This document shows, one piece after another, positions 35,253 through 44,645 of a stretch of DNA of 64,000 nt (position 1 is its first letter; each line of letters opens with the position of its first letter). Source of the stretch: Seonamhaeicola aphaedonensis. Lineage in GTDB: Bacteria > Bacteroidota > Bacteroidia > Flavobacteriales > Flavobacteriaceae. The notes under the pieces were generated by a model. The model was not told where the DNA came from. It saw only the letters and a list, made by a program, of their open reading frames with translations, and searched no databases. The stretch covers positions 558,001-622,000 of the forward strand of contig NZ_QRDX01000001.1 of assembly GCF_003386195.1 (NCBI RefSeq), written 5' to 3'. Made by a program: the position numbers and the translations under genes.

Positions 35253-36611
35253 TTAGACGATAAATCCAATCAAATCCTCAATTTTGGAAATCATTTGAAT
35301 TCTAATAGAAGAGCTTTTGAGAGAAATTTTATTGTATTTAGATATAAAAATAGTAGAAAAGCCTAATTTTTCGGCTTCTAGAATGCGTTGCTCAACGCGT
35401 TGTATAGGACGAATTTCACCTGACAGACCAACCTCTGAGGCAAAACAAAAATCCTGTTGTAGCGCTACATCTTCATTTGATGATAAAATAGCTGCAACAA
35501 CTGCTAAATCAATAGCTGGGTCATCAACATTAATACCTCCAGTAATGTTCAAAAAAACATCTTTAGCTCCCAACCTAAATCCAGCGCGTTTTTCTAAAAC
35601 AGCTAACAACATGTTAAGTCGTTTTGCATTAAAACCAGTGGCAGAGCGTTGCGGCGTACCATAGACGGCTGTACTTACCAAAGCTTGAACTTCAATCATT
35701 AACGGGCGCATACCTTCTAGAGTTGCAGCTATTGCATTTCCCGATAACTCTTCATCTTTTTTTGAAATTAGAATCTCTGAAGGATTTGACACCTCTCTCA
35801 ATCCGGAACCTTGCATTTCATATATACCCAATTCATTCGTAGACCCAAATCTGTTTTTATTAGCTCTTAAAATTCTAAACACATGATTACGATCACCTTC
35901 AAACTGTAGTACCGTATCCACCATGTGCTCTAAAATTTTAGGGCCAGCTATATGACCATCTTTTGTAATATGACCAATGAGAATAACTGGGGTAGCCGTT
36001 TCTTTGGAAAACTTGATAAGCTCTGTAGTACATTCCTTTATTTGTGAAATACTACCCGAAGACGACTCTATATAATCGCTATGAAGTGTTTGAATAGAAT
36101 CTATAATAACAATCTCAGGCTCTAAATCTTCAACTTGCTTGAAAATATTTTGGGTTTTGGTTTCTGTTAAAATGTAACAATTACTGTTGTTAGGATTTAT
36201 GCGTTCTGCACGCATTTTTATTTGTTTCTGACTTTCTTCACCAGAAACGTATAACACCCTATAAGGTAATTTTAATGAAATCTGTAATAAAAGTGTACTT
36301 TTTCCTATTCCGGGTTCACCCCCTAATAATGTTAATGAACCAGGAACCAAACCTCCCCCTAAAACTCTATTAAATTCAGAATCAAGCGTGTTTAATCTTG
36401 CATCTTCTGAAAGATCAATCTCATTTATTTTAAGCGGTTTAGAAACATGTTTTATAGTTGAGGTTGTTGTTTTCCAATCACTCTTTTCTGGCTTTTGAAT
36501 AACCTCTTCTGTAATAGTGTTCCAAGCTTTACAAGCGTTACATTGCCCTTGCCATTTAGCATATTGCACCCCACATTTCTGACAAAAAAACGTTGTTTTT
36601 ACCTTAGCCAT
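35253..36611 (-). CDS. radA: DNA repair protein RadA
   Basis: RecA-related DNA repair ATPase (also called Sms) that helps process recombination intermediates. The N-terminal zinc finger is Cys10-x2-Cys13 and Cys24-x2-Cys27. The ATPase core has GGEPGIGKSTLLLQ (Walker A), VIIDSIQTL (Walker B) and the RadA-specific KNRFG motif in ANKNRFGSTNELGIYEM. The C-terminal Lon-protease-like domain (about 275-452) has GGINVDDPAIDLAVVAAI and SEVGLSGEIRPI, without protease activity. Length 452 is standard. It starts directly at the end of the upstream esterase-like gene (stop at 36612) and precedes ileS by 71 bp. Confidence 0.97.
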   Translation of the reverse strand: MAKVKTTFFCQKCGVQYAKWQGQCNACKAWNTITEEVIQKPEKSDWKTTTSTIKHVSKPLKINEIDLSEDARLNTLDSEFNRVLGGGLVPGSLTLLGGEPGIGKSTLLLQISLKLPYRVLYVSGEESQKQIKMRAERINPNNSNCYILTETKTQNIFKQVEDLEPEIVIIDSIQTLHSDYIESSSGSISQIKECTTELIKFSKETATPVILIGHITKDGHIAGPKILEHMVDTVLQFEGDRNHVFRILRANKNRFGSTNELGIYEMQGSGLREVSNPSEILISKKDEELSGNAIAATLEGMRPLMIEVQALVSTAVYGTPQRSATGFNAKRLNMLLAVLEKRAGFRLGAKDVFLNITGGINVDDPAIDLAVVAAILSSNEDVALQQDFCFASEVGLSGEIRPIQRVEQRILEAEKLGFSTIFISKYNKISLKSSSIRIQMISKIEDLIGFIV

Positions 36612-37757
36612 TTAGTAACCAAAATCTGCTTTTATTAAATCTGCTTTTTCTAACATCAAATCTTTAGTTAAACCTGCTATTTCATCTAGTATATAAGCCG
36701 ATTGGTAGGTTCGCATAGCCTTTTTTGGCTCTCCGGTTTCTTCATAAAACCGTGCTAAATAGTAATTTCCTAACAGTGCTTTTGGATAGTGTTTTCTCGC
36801 CATCTTACCCAAAGATTCATATTGCTCATAATCTTCATTTTTTTCTATGGCAGCTGCTATGGCTTTAAAATCGTTCACAAGTATTTGCTTGTCTATGGCA
36901 AACAAATCTAATATAGTTTGATATTTTTCGGCTAAATACTCTACAGGAGATGTTTCTAATTTTAAAATAACTTCTTTATACTCTTGTTTGGTAATGGGTT
37001 GATAGACTTTAAAAATTTTTTCTAGAGCACTAGGTATAACATGTGCAGGCAGCGAATAATGTGATGGTTCTTCAAAACTTTTAAAAGTGTACTGTAATTT
37101 TTCATTTTCTAATGATGAGATATCTTTATTTAAAGCCTCCGACATCTGTTTAATAGATTTTGAGTCGTTATCAGTATATGCCAAATAGTAAAACGCTTTA
37201 GATTGTAATTTACCGAGACGTTCTGGAACATACTCTATCATATCTGGAGCTAACTCAGGACTAATTGAAATATATGCTTGAAATAATGGGCTTGACTTTA
37301 ACAGAAAATAATTGATAAAATTAGCTGTTTCTCCATGCCCTACCGCTACTTTAAAATTAGTTATCCTATAATTATACTCTAGATGAGGCATAAGCTCCAT
37401 GCCAACAAATTCAAAAAAAGCAGCACCCGTTTCAATAGGTAAAGAATTTTGTTCAGAATACATACAATCATCATAACGTTTACCAAGTTGATTAACACCA
37501 ACTACAATAGCTTCGGGCATATCCTCCCAATATGAATAATAATCAACATTGCCTGCTACAGCTTCAAACATATAATCACCATCAAAAACTATAAACAATG
37601 GATATACTTTTTCTTGATTAGAATCATAACCTCTAGGTAATTGAATTTTTATTTGACGCTCATCTCCTAATTTTGAAGATTGAAAAGTTTCGTATTTAAC
37701 TTGGGAAGTTGTAAAATTTACAGTAAAAAAAAGCAACACTATAAGTAATTGTTTCAT
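36612..37757 (-). CDS. Esterase-like alpha/beta hydrolase, nucleophile missing, with TPR tail
   Basis: Secreted protein (signal peptide about 1-18) with the esterase D-like alpha/beta-hydrolase fold: IQLPRGYDSNQEKVYPLFIVFDGDYMF, VVGVNQLGKRYDDC, and the elbow region KVAVGHGETANFINYF. In active members the elbow reads G-H-S-x-G; here it is Gly140-His141-Gly142-Glu143-Thr144, so the serine nucleophile is absent and hydrolysis by the usual mechanism is unlikely. The C-terminal 60 residues (ALLGNYYLARFYEETGEPKKA) look like a TPR hairpin. No lipobox is seen. It abuts radA. A binding or scaffolding role is an inference. Confidence 0.82.
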   Translation of the reverse strand: MKQLLIVLLFFTVNFTTSQVKYETFQSSKLGDERQIKIQLPRGYDSNQEKVYPLFIVFDGDYMFEAVAGNVDYYSYWEDMPEAIVVGVNQLGKRYDDCMYSEQNSLPIETGAAFFEFVGMELMPHLEYNYRITNFKVAVGHGETANFINYFLLKSSPLFQAYISISPELAPDMIEYVPERLGKLQSKAFYYLAYTDNDSKSIKQMSEALNKDISSLENEKLQYTFKSFEEPSHYSLPAHVIPSALEKIFKVYQPITKQEYKEVILKLETSPVEYLAEKYQTILDLFAIDKQILVNDFKAIAAAIEKNEDYEQYESLGKMARKHYPKALLGNYYLARFYEETGEPKKAMRTYQSAYILDEIAGLTKDLMLEKADLIKADFGY

Positions 37758-37843
37758 TTTGGTAGAATGATTTGAGTTTTATTAAACGGCAAGGTAATAA
37801 ATAAACTAACAGGTTAAAAACACTGTTTTTAGTTTATAAGCCT

Positions 37844-38803
37844 TTATTTCACTTTTATTCTATTATAAATTGGCAGATAAATTAAAGATAAGCCTCCAAA
37901 AATAATAATTAAAAGTGTTTGAGATGCCCACATAATATAACCAAAAGCTATACTGGGTTCTTCGGCTATTCCAAATAGTGAAAATCCCAAATACACCGCT
38001 AACGGATATGCGCCAATGCCTCCGTTAGTTGCTGCAATACTAAAACTAGCCGCAATAAAACCTATTAGAATAGCAGAAAAAGTGATGTCTCTAATGTCTT
38101 CCATTGCAAAAGATGTCACATAAAACATAAGTATGTACATAGCCCAAATGAATAAGGTATGGAAAATATAGGCCCACTTCTGTTTCATTTTGAAAACACT
38201 TATAGCACCCTCAACTAAACCACTAACAAACGTCCTGATTTTTAAGGCTATTTTAGACGAACTTCTTTTAACTAACCTTGTAAATATGAATACTAAAACT
38301 AGTAACCCCAATAATCCTATTATGATTTTTAACGGATTAAAATTTTCAGCTAAAAATCCATAAATAAAATCAAATTGTAGAAAAAGCGTAACCACTATGA
38401 TTCCAAGCATAACCAGCATATCGGCTATTCGTTCAGCTACTATAGTTCCAAAACCTTTTTCAAAAGGCACCTCTTCATAATTGGTTAAAATAGATGCTCT
38501 AGCAACCTCACCCGCCCTTGGGATTGAATAATTAATAAGGTAAGCAGCCATAACAGACATTATACTATTGCCCAACTTAATATTATAACCCATAGGTTCT
38601 AACTGAAAACGCCAACGATAGGCTCTTGATAAATGGCTCAAAAAACCTAAAAAAACACCAGCCAAAACCCATTCTTTATTTGCTGTTTTCCAGTATTCAT
38701 AAATTTTGGGTAAGGGAACTGCCTTTAAAGAATACCAGACTAAAAAAACTCCCAATAATAATGGGAGTACAATTTTTAGTATTCTTTTTATTTTAGGTTT
38801 CAA
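37844..38803 (-). CDS. Lysylphosphatidylglycerol synthase TM-region family protein (UPF0104)
   Basis: Integral membrane protein of 319 residues with eight or so hydrophobic helices, from LPLLLGVFLVWYSLKAV at the N-terminus to the end helix TLLIIIFGGLSLIYLPIY. It matches the flippase-like TM region of MprF (PF03706) without the soluble synthase domain. Conserved pieces seen are LSHLSRAYRWRFQLEPMG, NYSIPRAGEVARASILTNYEEVPFEKGFGTIVAERIADM and ATNGGIGAYPLAVYLG. Members are thought to flip lipids or glycolipids. It follows panD by 3 bp, so it is in the pan operon transcript, although there is no obvious pathway link. Confidence 0.88.
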   Translation of the reverse strand: MKPKIKRILKIVLPLLLGVFLVWYSLKAVPLPKIYEYWKTANKEWVLAGVFLGFLSHLSRAYRWRFQLEPMGYNIKLGNSIMSVMAAYLINYSIPRAGEVARASILTNYEEVPFEKGFGTIVAERIADMLVMLGIIVVTLFLQFDFIYGFLAENFNPLKIIIGLLGLLVLVFIFTRLVKRSSSKIALKIRTFVSGLVEGAISVFKMKQKWAYIFHTLFIWAMYILMFYVTSFAMEDIRDITFSAILIGFIAASFSIAATNGGIGAYPLAVYLGFSLFGIAEEPSIAFGYIMWASQTLLIIIFGGLSLIYLPIYNRIKVK

Positions 38804-38806
38804 TGT

Positions 38807-39157
38807 TTACTTTAATAGGTTAGTGGCTTCGTCTGGAAACACTAACGAGGGCTTAAACACTTTAGCTTCTTCTATATCCATAATGGCATAGGTGATGAGA
38901 ATTAAAGTATCTCCTACCGAAACTTTTCTTGCGGCAGCTCCGTTAAGTGTTATCTCTCCACTATTACGTGGACCAGGTATACAATAGGTTTCTAAGCGCT
39001 CACCATTGTCATTATTTACAATCTGAACTTTTTCGCCTTGTATAATGTTGGCAGCCTCCATTAAATCTTCATCAATAGTAATACTGCCTATGTAGTTAAG
39101 GTCTGCACCCGTGCATTTAACCCTGTGAATTTTGGATTTTACTACTTGAATTTGCAT
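38807..39157 (-). CDS. panD: Aspartate 1-decarboxylase
   Basis: Pyruvoyl enzyme that makes beta-alanine from aspartate for pantothenate and coenzyme A synthesis. The self-cleavage site is Gly24-Ser25 in [12 protein letters not shown]; Ser25 becomes the pyruvoyl group. Other typical residues are [50 protein letters not shown] and ILITYA. Length 116, normal for the proenzyme. It lies 13 bp downstream of panC, which uses its product, so this is a functional pair. The membrane protein gene follows after 3 bp. Confidence 0.97.
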   Translation of the reverse strand: MQIQVVKSKIHRVKCTGADLNYIGSITIDEDLMEAANIIQGEKVQIVNNDNGERLETYCIPGPRNSGEITLNGAAARKVSVGDTLILITYAIMDIEEAKVFKPSLVFPDEATNLLK

Positions 39158-39170
39158 GCGGCAAAGATAA

Positions 39171-40022
39171 TTAATTTAATGCGATATTATCAATCAATCT
39201 GATATCGTCTGCATAAGCAGCTATAAAAGCTCGATAAGCCTTTTTCTTTGATTTTCGTTTTACAGGTTTTAAAGTTTCTGTATCTGCAATAATGAAATAT
39301 TCTAGTTCCAATAAATTTTGTTTTGAAAACTGATCTTCAACCCATTCAGAAACTTTACCAGCACTTTTTGTGCCGAAAAGTTTTTTGGCCGTTTTTAATG
39401 TATTATAGATAAAAGGGGAAGCCTCTAAATATTCTGGTTTTAGTCTGGTATTTCGAGAACTCATAGCTAACCCAGTCTTTTCTCTATATATGGGACACCC
39501 AACTATATTTACAGGAATATGATGCTTTTCAACCAATTTTTTAATTATCAGCAACTGCTGAAAATCTTTTTCACCAAAGTACGCATTTTGTGGTGTAGTG
39601 ATTTCAAAAAGACGTTTTACAATGGTACCGACACCGTCAAAATGCCCATGTCTAAACCTGCCCTCCATTTCAAATTCCAATCCGTCAAAATCAAACTTTT
39701 CAGAAACCGTATTACCTTCGTATACATCATCAACAGTAGGCGCATACGCTATGATATTATCTTTTGAGAGCATACTAAGTAACGCCACATCTTTTTTCAA
39801 TGTTCTTGGGTATTTTTCTAAATCAGTACTATTATCAAACTGGGTAGGATTTACAAAAATACTAACCACAACATAATCATTATTTTCTAAAGCCCTTTCT
39901 ACCAAGGCCAAATGACCTTGGTGTAGAGCTCCCATAGTAGGAACCAAACCAATTAATTGGTTTTGGGCTCTAAGAGCTGCAATAGCAGTTATGATTTGTT
40001 GTTTTTCTGAGTAAACTTGCAC
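39171..40022 (-). CDS. panC: Pantothenate synthetase
   Basis: Joins pantoate and beta-alanine with ATP. Nucleotidyltransferase-type Rossmann fold with the HxGH motif [20 protein letters not shown] near residues 25-44, [43 protein letters not shown], and the KMSKS-like MSSRNTRL. The length of 283 is normal. The first gene of the minus-strand run, reading away from the GT5-like gene across a 197-bp divergent region. A TAAGTTTG -7 box lies at 40047-40054, 25 bp before the start. Confidence 0.97.
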   Translation of the reverse strand: MQVYSEKQQIITAIAALRAQNQLIGLVPTMGALHQGHLALVERALENNDYVVVSIFVNPTQFDNSTDLEKYPRTLKKDVALLSMLSKDNIIAYAPTVDDVYEGNTVSEKFDFDGLEFEMEGRFRHGHFDGVGTIVKRLFEITTPQNAYFGEKDFQQLLIIKKLVEKHHIPVNIVGCPIYREKTGLAMSSRNTRLKPEYLEASPFIYNTLKTAKKLFGTKSAGKVSEWVEDQFSKQNLLELEYFIIADTETLKPVKRKSKKKAYRAFIAAYADDIRLIDNIALN

Positions 40023-40046
40023 CTTTTAATAAAAAATTAACGCCTG

Positions 40047-40054
40047 CAAACTTA
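40047..40054 (-). promoter_or_regulatory. -7 box of the panC-panD run (TAAGTTTG)
   Basis: Minus strand TAAGTTTG fits TAnnTTTG and lies 25 bp from the panC start codon. A TTG at 40066-40068 (minus strand) is too close for a standard -33, so only the -7 box is proposed. Confidence 0.45.
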
Positions 40055-40085
40055 AGATTTTACAGTCAATTTGCATAAATTTTTG

Positions 40086-40093
40086 TACTTTTG
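40086..40093 (+). promoter_or_regulatory. -7 box before the GT5-DUF4270-glmS run (TACTTTTG)
   Basis: TACTTTTG fits TAnnTTTG. Transcription would start near 40100 and leave a leader of about 120 nt before the ATG at 40220, with two strong stem-loops. Confidence 0.5.
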
Positions 40094-40119
40094 CGTGTTT
40101 TTTATTTTGAATTAATGAC

Positions 40120-40204
40120 GTGAGACTTGTTTGAAAACGAGCTTTTCAAAATTTCTCACAAAATAGAAATCGTTAATCGCTAGTTAAAAAGGCTTTCGAA
40201 AGCC
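40120..40204 (+). promoter_or_regulatory. Structured 5' leader of the GT5-like gene
   Basis: Two hairpins are visible. The first has an outer stem GTGAGA (40120-40125) with TCTCAC (40154-40159) and an inner stem TTGAAAA (40131-40137) with TTTTCAA (40143-40149) around a CGAGC loop. The second is the perfect palindrome GGCTTTCGAAAGCC at 40191-40204, 15 nt before the ATG. It does not match a riboswitch class that I know by eye. Confidence 0.5.
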
Positions 40205-40219
40205 CACAAAAACAAACAT

Positions 40220-41029
40220 ATGAAAGATAAGAGGATATTGTATGTATCATCTGAAGTAGTGCCTTATTTACCAGAAACCGAAATTTCATCCATGTCATTC
40301 GAAGCTCCTAGACTTGTTAACCAACAGGGTGGACAAATTCGTATTTTTATGCCTAGATACGGTAACATTAATGAGCGCAGACATCAATTACATGAAGTTA
40401 TTAGGCTCTCTGGAATTAATTTAGTAATTAACGATTTAGATATGCCATTAATTATAAAAGTGGCGTCTATACCAAAAGAGCGTATCCAGGTTTATTTTAT
40501 TGACAACGATGAATATTTTAAAAGAAAAGCAACCTTGACAGACGAGGATGGTGAATTGTTTTCCGACAATGATGAACGTGCTATATTTTTTGCAAAAGGT
40601 GTGATAGAAACCGTAAAAAAATTAAACTGGTCTCCAGATGTTATCCACGTTCATGGCTGGTTGGCTTCTTTACTACCCCTTTATTTAAAAGAATACTACA
40701 AAGACGAACCGTTGTTTACTGAAAGCAAAATAGTGACTTCGGTGTATAACCAAAGTTTTAACAATACTTTAAATAAAGACTTGGTTAATAAGATTAAATT
40801 TGACAGCATTGAAGATGATGCTATTAAGGTGCTCGAAGAACCATCTTACACTAATTTGATGAAGGTAGCTATTGATTATTCTGATGCCCTTATAATAGGA
40901 TCTGAAAATGTTCCTGAAGATTTAAATGCTTACGCTAAAGCATCCAACAAACCTATTCTAGAGTACGTTGATAGAGATGAATTTGGCGAAGCTTATACTA
41001 CATTCTTTAATGAAAACGTTTTAAGTTAA
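40220..41029 (+). CDS. Stand-alone GT5 N-terminal (starch synthase catalytic-like) domain protein
   Basis: Matches the N-terminal half of glycogen/starch synthases (Glyco_transf_5): RILYVSSEVVPYLPETEISSMSFEAPRLVNQQGGQIRIFMPRYGNI at the start, later DVIHVHGWLASLLPLYLK, and VAIDYSDALIIGSENV. Only about 270 residues are present, against about 480 in GlgA; the whole C-terminal GT-B domain with the donor-sugar site is missing, and the usual KTGGLADV of the start is replaced by PETEISSM. So it may not make glucan and may be a binding or regulatory protein. It leads a run with a DUF4270 lipoprotein and glmS. Confidence 0.8.
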   Translation: MKDKRILYVSSEVVPYLPETEISSMSFEAPRLVNQQGGQIRIFMPRYGNINERRHQLHEVIRLSGINLVINDLDMPLIIKVASIPKERIQVYFIDNDEYFKRKATLTDEDGELFSDNDERAIFFAKGVIETVKKLNWSPDVIHVHGWLASLLPLYLKEYYKDEPLFTESKIVTSVYNQSFNNTLNKDLVNKIKFDSIEDDAIKVLEEPSYTNLMKVAIDYSDALIIGSENVPEDLNAYAKASNKPILEYVDRDEFGEAYTTFFNENVLS

Positions 41030-41100
41030 GTTGTACTTCTCTAGAAAATTTAATGAAGTATATCTAAACAAAAACACATCTATAAGAATCCATATCCCAG

Positions 41101-42783
41101 ATGAAAAAGAAAATAAAAGTCCTTAAAATACCTACCATAATTTTACTGTTTGTATCATCATTTATTGCTTGCGATAAAGAATTCTATGTTTTAGATAGTG
41201 ACGTACTAGGTAAAGACAATGCTAATTTTGATACGGGTGAAAACACACTTTCTATTCTATCATATAATAAGAGATTAGACTCCGTTCAAATTAATAATTT
41301 ACCCTCTAATCTATTGGGATTTTATAAAGACCCAGAGTTTGGAATTACAATTGCAAGTATTGTAACACAGATATTACCAACAGCTTTCAATCCAGATTTT
41401 GGAGAAGATCCAATAATAGACTCTGTAGTTTTGAGCATTCCTTACTATAGTAGAATAATTGGTACGAATGAGATTACTGGCAACTCTATATATTCTATAA
41501 GCGATTCTTTATTTGGCAATGAAAAAGCTCAAATAAAACTATCTATTTATCAAAATGAATACTTTTTAAGAGATTTTAATCCCGATAATTTAAGTCAACC
41601 TCAAAACTATTTTTCTTATTCCAGCAGTGGTTCAACCGATAATTTTGCCAGAACAGATAACAGCATAATCAATTTTGACAATTTTAAAGGTACTTTAATA
41701 AAGGATACAACTTTCACACCTAGCAGTGAAGCTATTGAACTTTGGGAGATTTCAGGAACAGACACAACTAAGTCATTAAGAACCCCTGCACTTAGATTAA
41801 AGTTAGATTCTCTATTTTGGAAAACAACCATTATTGACAAACAAGGTAGTGCTGACTTAAGTAATGCTAATAACTTTAAGAACTACTTTAGGGGGCTTTA
41901 CTTCAAAGCTGAAAATGTTGCTGGTGATGGCAATATGGCTCTTTTAAATTTTGGGTCGTCTGATGCTCAAATAACTATTCACTATACAAGAAGGAGTGGT
42001 GATAGCAGAATAAAAGCTACGTATGTTTTTAACTTTGATGGCAAAAGACTTAACACCTTTATAAATAATTTCAATTACCCAATACCTGACGGAGACAGAA
42101 CCAATGGCGATGAAAAACTTTATCTTAAAGGTGCTCAGGGAGGTATGGCTATAGTAGATTTGTTTCATGGTCTTGTAGAATATACAGATGACAACAATAA
42201 TACATCTAATTTACCAGCATTAGAAGCTTTTAAAAGGTCTTTTAGAGCTTTAGATAGTGAAGGTGAGTACATAATTGATAATTCTACAGGAGATTTTGTT
42301 TTAAAGAAACTTATCAATCAAGCTCACTTGGTGATTTATGAAGATGAAACTATCAACACAGGAACAAATGATAGCTTACACTATTATGACAGGATTTATG
42401 CTTATGACCTAAAAAACAACACTCCAACTATTGATTATTTTGTTGATCCAACTGAAAATCCTGGAAACCCAAATAGGTCTAAAGTTATTAACTTAGGATT
42501 AAGACAAGAAGATGATGAAGGCAACTACAGGTATAAAATTAGAATTACAGAACACTTGAACAATATTTTATTAAAAGATTCTGCCAATACCAAAATAGGC
42601 TTGGTTTTATCTAATAATGTAAATATTACGAGTAATGCAGAAATTTTACAAAGTAACGACGTTGTAACCGAAATTCCAGCTGCTAGTGTAATTGCTCCCA
42701 GAGGAACAATAATTCATGGAACCAATAGCTCAGATTCAGACAAACGAATGAAGTTAAGGTTGTTTTTTACTGACCCAAAATAA
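41101..42783 (+). CDS. DUF4270 lipoprotein
   Basis: Large envelope lipoprotein (560 residues) with a lipobox ending at Cys24 (SSFIAC) and the DUF4270 domain, a Bacteroidota family of unknown function. Sequence signs are the beginning CDKEFYVLDSDVLG, the DSVVLSIPYYS strand, and the end segment IIHGTNSSDSDKRMKLRLFFTDPK. It is predicted to be beta-rich and rich in Asn and Asp. It lies 71 bp after the GT5-like gene and 14 bp before glmS, so it is probably co-transcribed with both. Such tight coupling to the amino-sugar enzyme suggests a link with cell-wall or surface glycans, but the sequence gives no direct proof. Confidence 0.8.
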   Translation: MKKKIKVLKIPTIILLFVSSFIACDKEFYVLDSDVLGKDNANFDTGENTLSILSYNKRLDSVQINNLPSNLLGFYKDPEFGITIASIVTQILPTAFNPDFGEDPIIDSVVLSIPYYSRIIGTNEITGNSIYSISDSLFGNEKAQIKLSIYQNEYFLRDFNPDNLSQPQNYFSYSSSGSTDNFARTDNSIINFDNFKGTLIKDTTFTPSSEAIELWEISGTDTTKSLRTPALRLKLDSLFWKTTIIDKQGSADLSNANNFKNYFRGLYFKAENVAGDGNMALLNFGSSDAQITIHYTRRSGDSRIKATYVFNFDGKRLNTFINNFNYPIPDGDRTNGDEKLYLKGAQGGMAIVDLFHGLVEYTDDNNNTSNLPALEAFKRSFRALDSEGEYIIDNSTGDFVLKKLINQAHLVIYEDETINTGTNDSLHYYDRIYAYDLKNNTPTIDYFVDPTENPGNPNRSKVINLGLRQEDDEGNYRYKIRITEHLNNILLKDSANTKIGLVLSNNVNITSNAEILQSNDVVTEIPAASVIAPRGTIIHGTNSSDSDKRMKLRLFFTDPK

Positions 42784-42797
42784 ATTATAAAAATAGT

Positions 42798-44645
42798 ATG
42801 TGTGGCATAGTTGGATATTTGGGACACAGAGAAGCTTACCCCATTATAGTTGAAGGACTTAAGCGCCTGGAATATAGAGGATACGATAGTGCTGGAATAG
42901 CGCTTTTTGACGGCACTGATTTAAAGGTTTCGAAAACTAAAGGTAAAGTAGTCGATTTAGAAAATCTTTCAGAAAAAGAAATTACTAAACATGGTAATGT
43001 TGGCATAGGCCACACGCGTTGGGCAACTCATGGAGTCCCTAACAATATAAATTCACACCCCCATCTTTCCAATTCTGGAAACTTAGTGATAATTCACAAT
43101 GGAATTATTGAAAATTATGATTCTTTAAAACAAGAACTCATATCGAGAGGATACACGTTTAAATCTGATACCGATACAGAAGTATTAGTCAATTTAATAG
43201 AAGATGTACAAAATCAGGAAGACGTCAAACTAGGAAAAGCGGTTCAGGTTGCTTTGAATCAGGTAATTGGCGCTTATGCTATTACCGTTTTTGATAAAAA
43301 TAAACCTGAAGAAATTGTGGTAGCTCGCTTAGGTAGTCCACTTGCAATTGGCATTGGAGTAGACGAGTTTTTCATAGCATCAGACGCCTCACCTTTCATT
43401 GAATATACCAAAGATGCTATTTATTTGGAAGATGAAGAAATGGCTATCATTAGAAAAAACAAAGGAATCAAAATAAGAAAAATAAAAGATGACTCTTTGG
43501 TAGCCCCTTACATTCAAAAACTCCAATTGAACCTTGAAGAAATTGAAAAAGCCGGTTACGACCATTTCATGCTCAAAGAAATTTATGAGCAACCTAAAGC
43601 CATTACAGATACTTATAGAGGAAGACTTTTAAGAGACCAAGCTATCATAAAAATGTCTGGTGTTGAGGACAATATAAAAAAGTTTCTCAATGCTAATAGA
43701 GTTATTATTGTAGCTTGCGGTACCTCATGGCATGCTGGTTTAGTGGCTGAATATATTTTTGAAGATTTAGCAAGAATTCCCGTTGAGGTTGAATATGCTT
43801 CAGAGTTTAGGTATAGAAACCCAGTCATTAATGAAGATGATATATTAATTGCCATTTCTCAATCTGGTGAAACGGCCGACACCTTGGCCGCAATTAAATT
43901 AGCGAAATCTAAAGGGGCATTTGTATTTGGTATTTGTAATGTAGTTGGTTCATCCATAGCTAGAGAAACCCATGCTGGTGCATATACTCATGCTGGTCCT
44001 GAAATAGGTGTAGCTTCCACAAAAGCATTTACAACTCAGATTACTGTGTTAACATTAATGGCTTTAAGATTAGCTAGAGCTAAAGGAACAATTACTAGTT
44101 CAGATTACCATCACCATTTATTGGAATTGGAAATGATTCCTAATAAAGTAAAAAAGGCTTTAGAGTATGACAATCACATAAAAACAATTGCAGACATATA
44201 TAAAGATGCAACTAACTGCCTATACTTAGGCAGAGGTTACAATTTTCCTGTCGCTTTAGAAGGCGCCTTAAAGCTAAAAGAGATATCTTATATTCATGCT
44301 GAAGGCTATCCAGCTGCCGAAATGAAACATGGTCCTATTGCTTTGATTGATGAAAATATGCCTGTTATTGTAATTGCTACCAAAAAAGGACATTATGAAA
44401 AGGTTGTCAGTAATATTCAGGAAATAAAATCAAGAAAAGGTAAGATCATAGGTATTGTAACCCAGGGCGATGAGCAGGTTAGGGAATTAGCTGACCATGT
44501 TATTGAAGTACCAGAGACTCTAGAATCACTTTCACCATTATTAACCACCATTCCGCTTCAGCTCTTATCTTATCATATTGCTGTAATGCTTGGAAAAAAT
44601 GTAGACCAGCCAAGAAATTTAGCAAAATCGGTTACTGTAGAATAA
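42798..44645 (+). CDS. glmS: Glutamine-fructose-6-phosphate aminotransferase
   Basis: Makes glucosamine 6-phosphate from fructose 6-phosphate and glutamine, the entry point to UDP-GlcNAc, peptidoglycan and LPS. The glutaminase domain starts MCGIVGYLGHREAYP with the catalytic Cys as residue 2 after Met removal, and has GYDSAGIALF and HTRWATHG. The isomerase half has two SIS domains (about 290-430 and 460-600), with VACGTSWHAG, ISQSGETADTLAA and the terminal AKSVTVE. Length 615 is normal. There is only 14 bp before it, so there is no room for a glmS ribozyme; expression must depend on the upstream leader or operon. Confidence 0.98.
   Translation: MCGIVGYLGHREAYPIIVEGLKRLEYRGYDSAGIALFDGTDLKVSKTKGKVVDLENLSEKEITKHGNVGIGHTRWATHGVPNNINSHPHLSNSGNLVIIHNGIIENYDSLKQELISRGYTFKSDTDTEVLVNLIEDVQNQEDVKLGKAVQVALNQVIGAYAITVFDKNKPEEIVVARLGSPLAIGIGVDEFFIASDASPFIEYTKDAIYLEDEEMAIIRKNKGIKIRKIKDDSLVAPYIQKLQLNLEEIEKAGYDHFMLKEIYEQPKAITDTYRGRLLRDQAIIKMSGVEDNIKKFLNANRVIIVACGTSWHAGLVAEYIFEDLARIPVEVEYASEFRYRNPVINEDDILIAISQSGETADTLAAIKLAKSKGAFVFGICNVVGSSIARETHAGAYTHAGPEIGVASTKAFTTQITVLTLMALRLARAKGTITSSDYHHHLLELEMIPNKVKKALEYDNHIKTIADIYKDATNCLYLGRGYNFPVALEGALKLKEISYIHAEGYPAAEMKHGPIALIDENMPVIVIATKKGHYEKVVSNIQEIKSRKGKIIGIVTQGDEQVRELADHVIEVPETLESLSPLLTTIPLQLLSYHIAVMLGKNVDQPRNLAKSVTVE

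Noticed and set aside
37790-37825. AAAAACACTGTTTTT as terminator of the UPF0104 gene
   Set aside because: The stem is six A-T-rich pairs with no GC core or clear T-tract; too weak to support.
42784-42797. Possible glmS ribozyme upstream of glmS
   Set aside because: Only 14 bp separate DUF4270 and glmS, far less than the ribozyme requires, and no ribozyme core is seen in the end of DUF4270.
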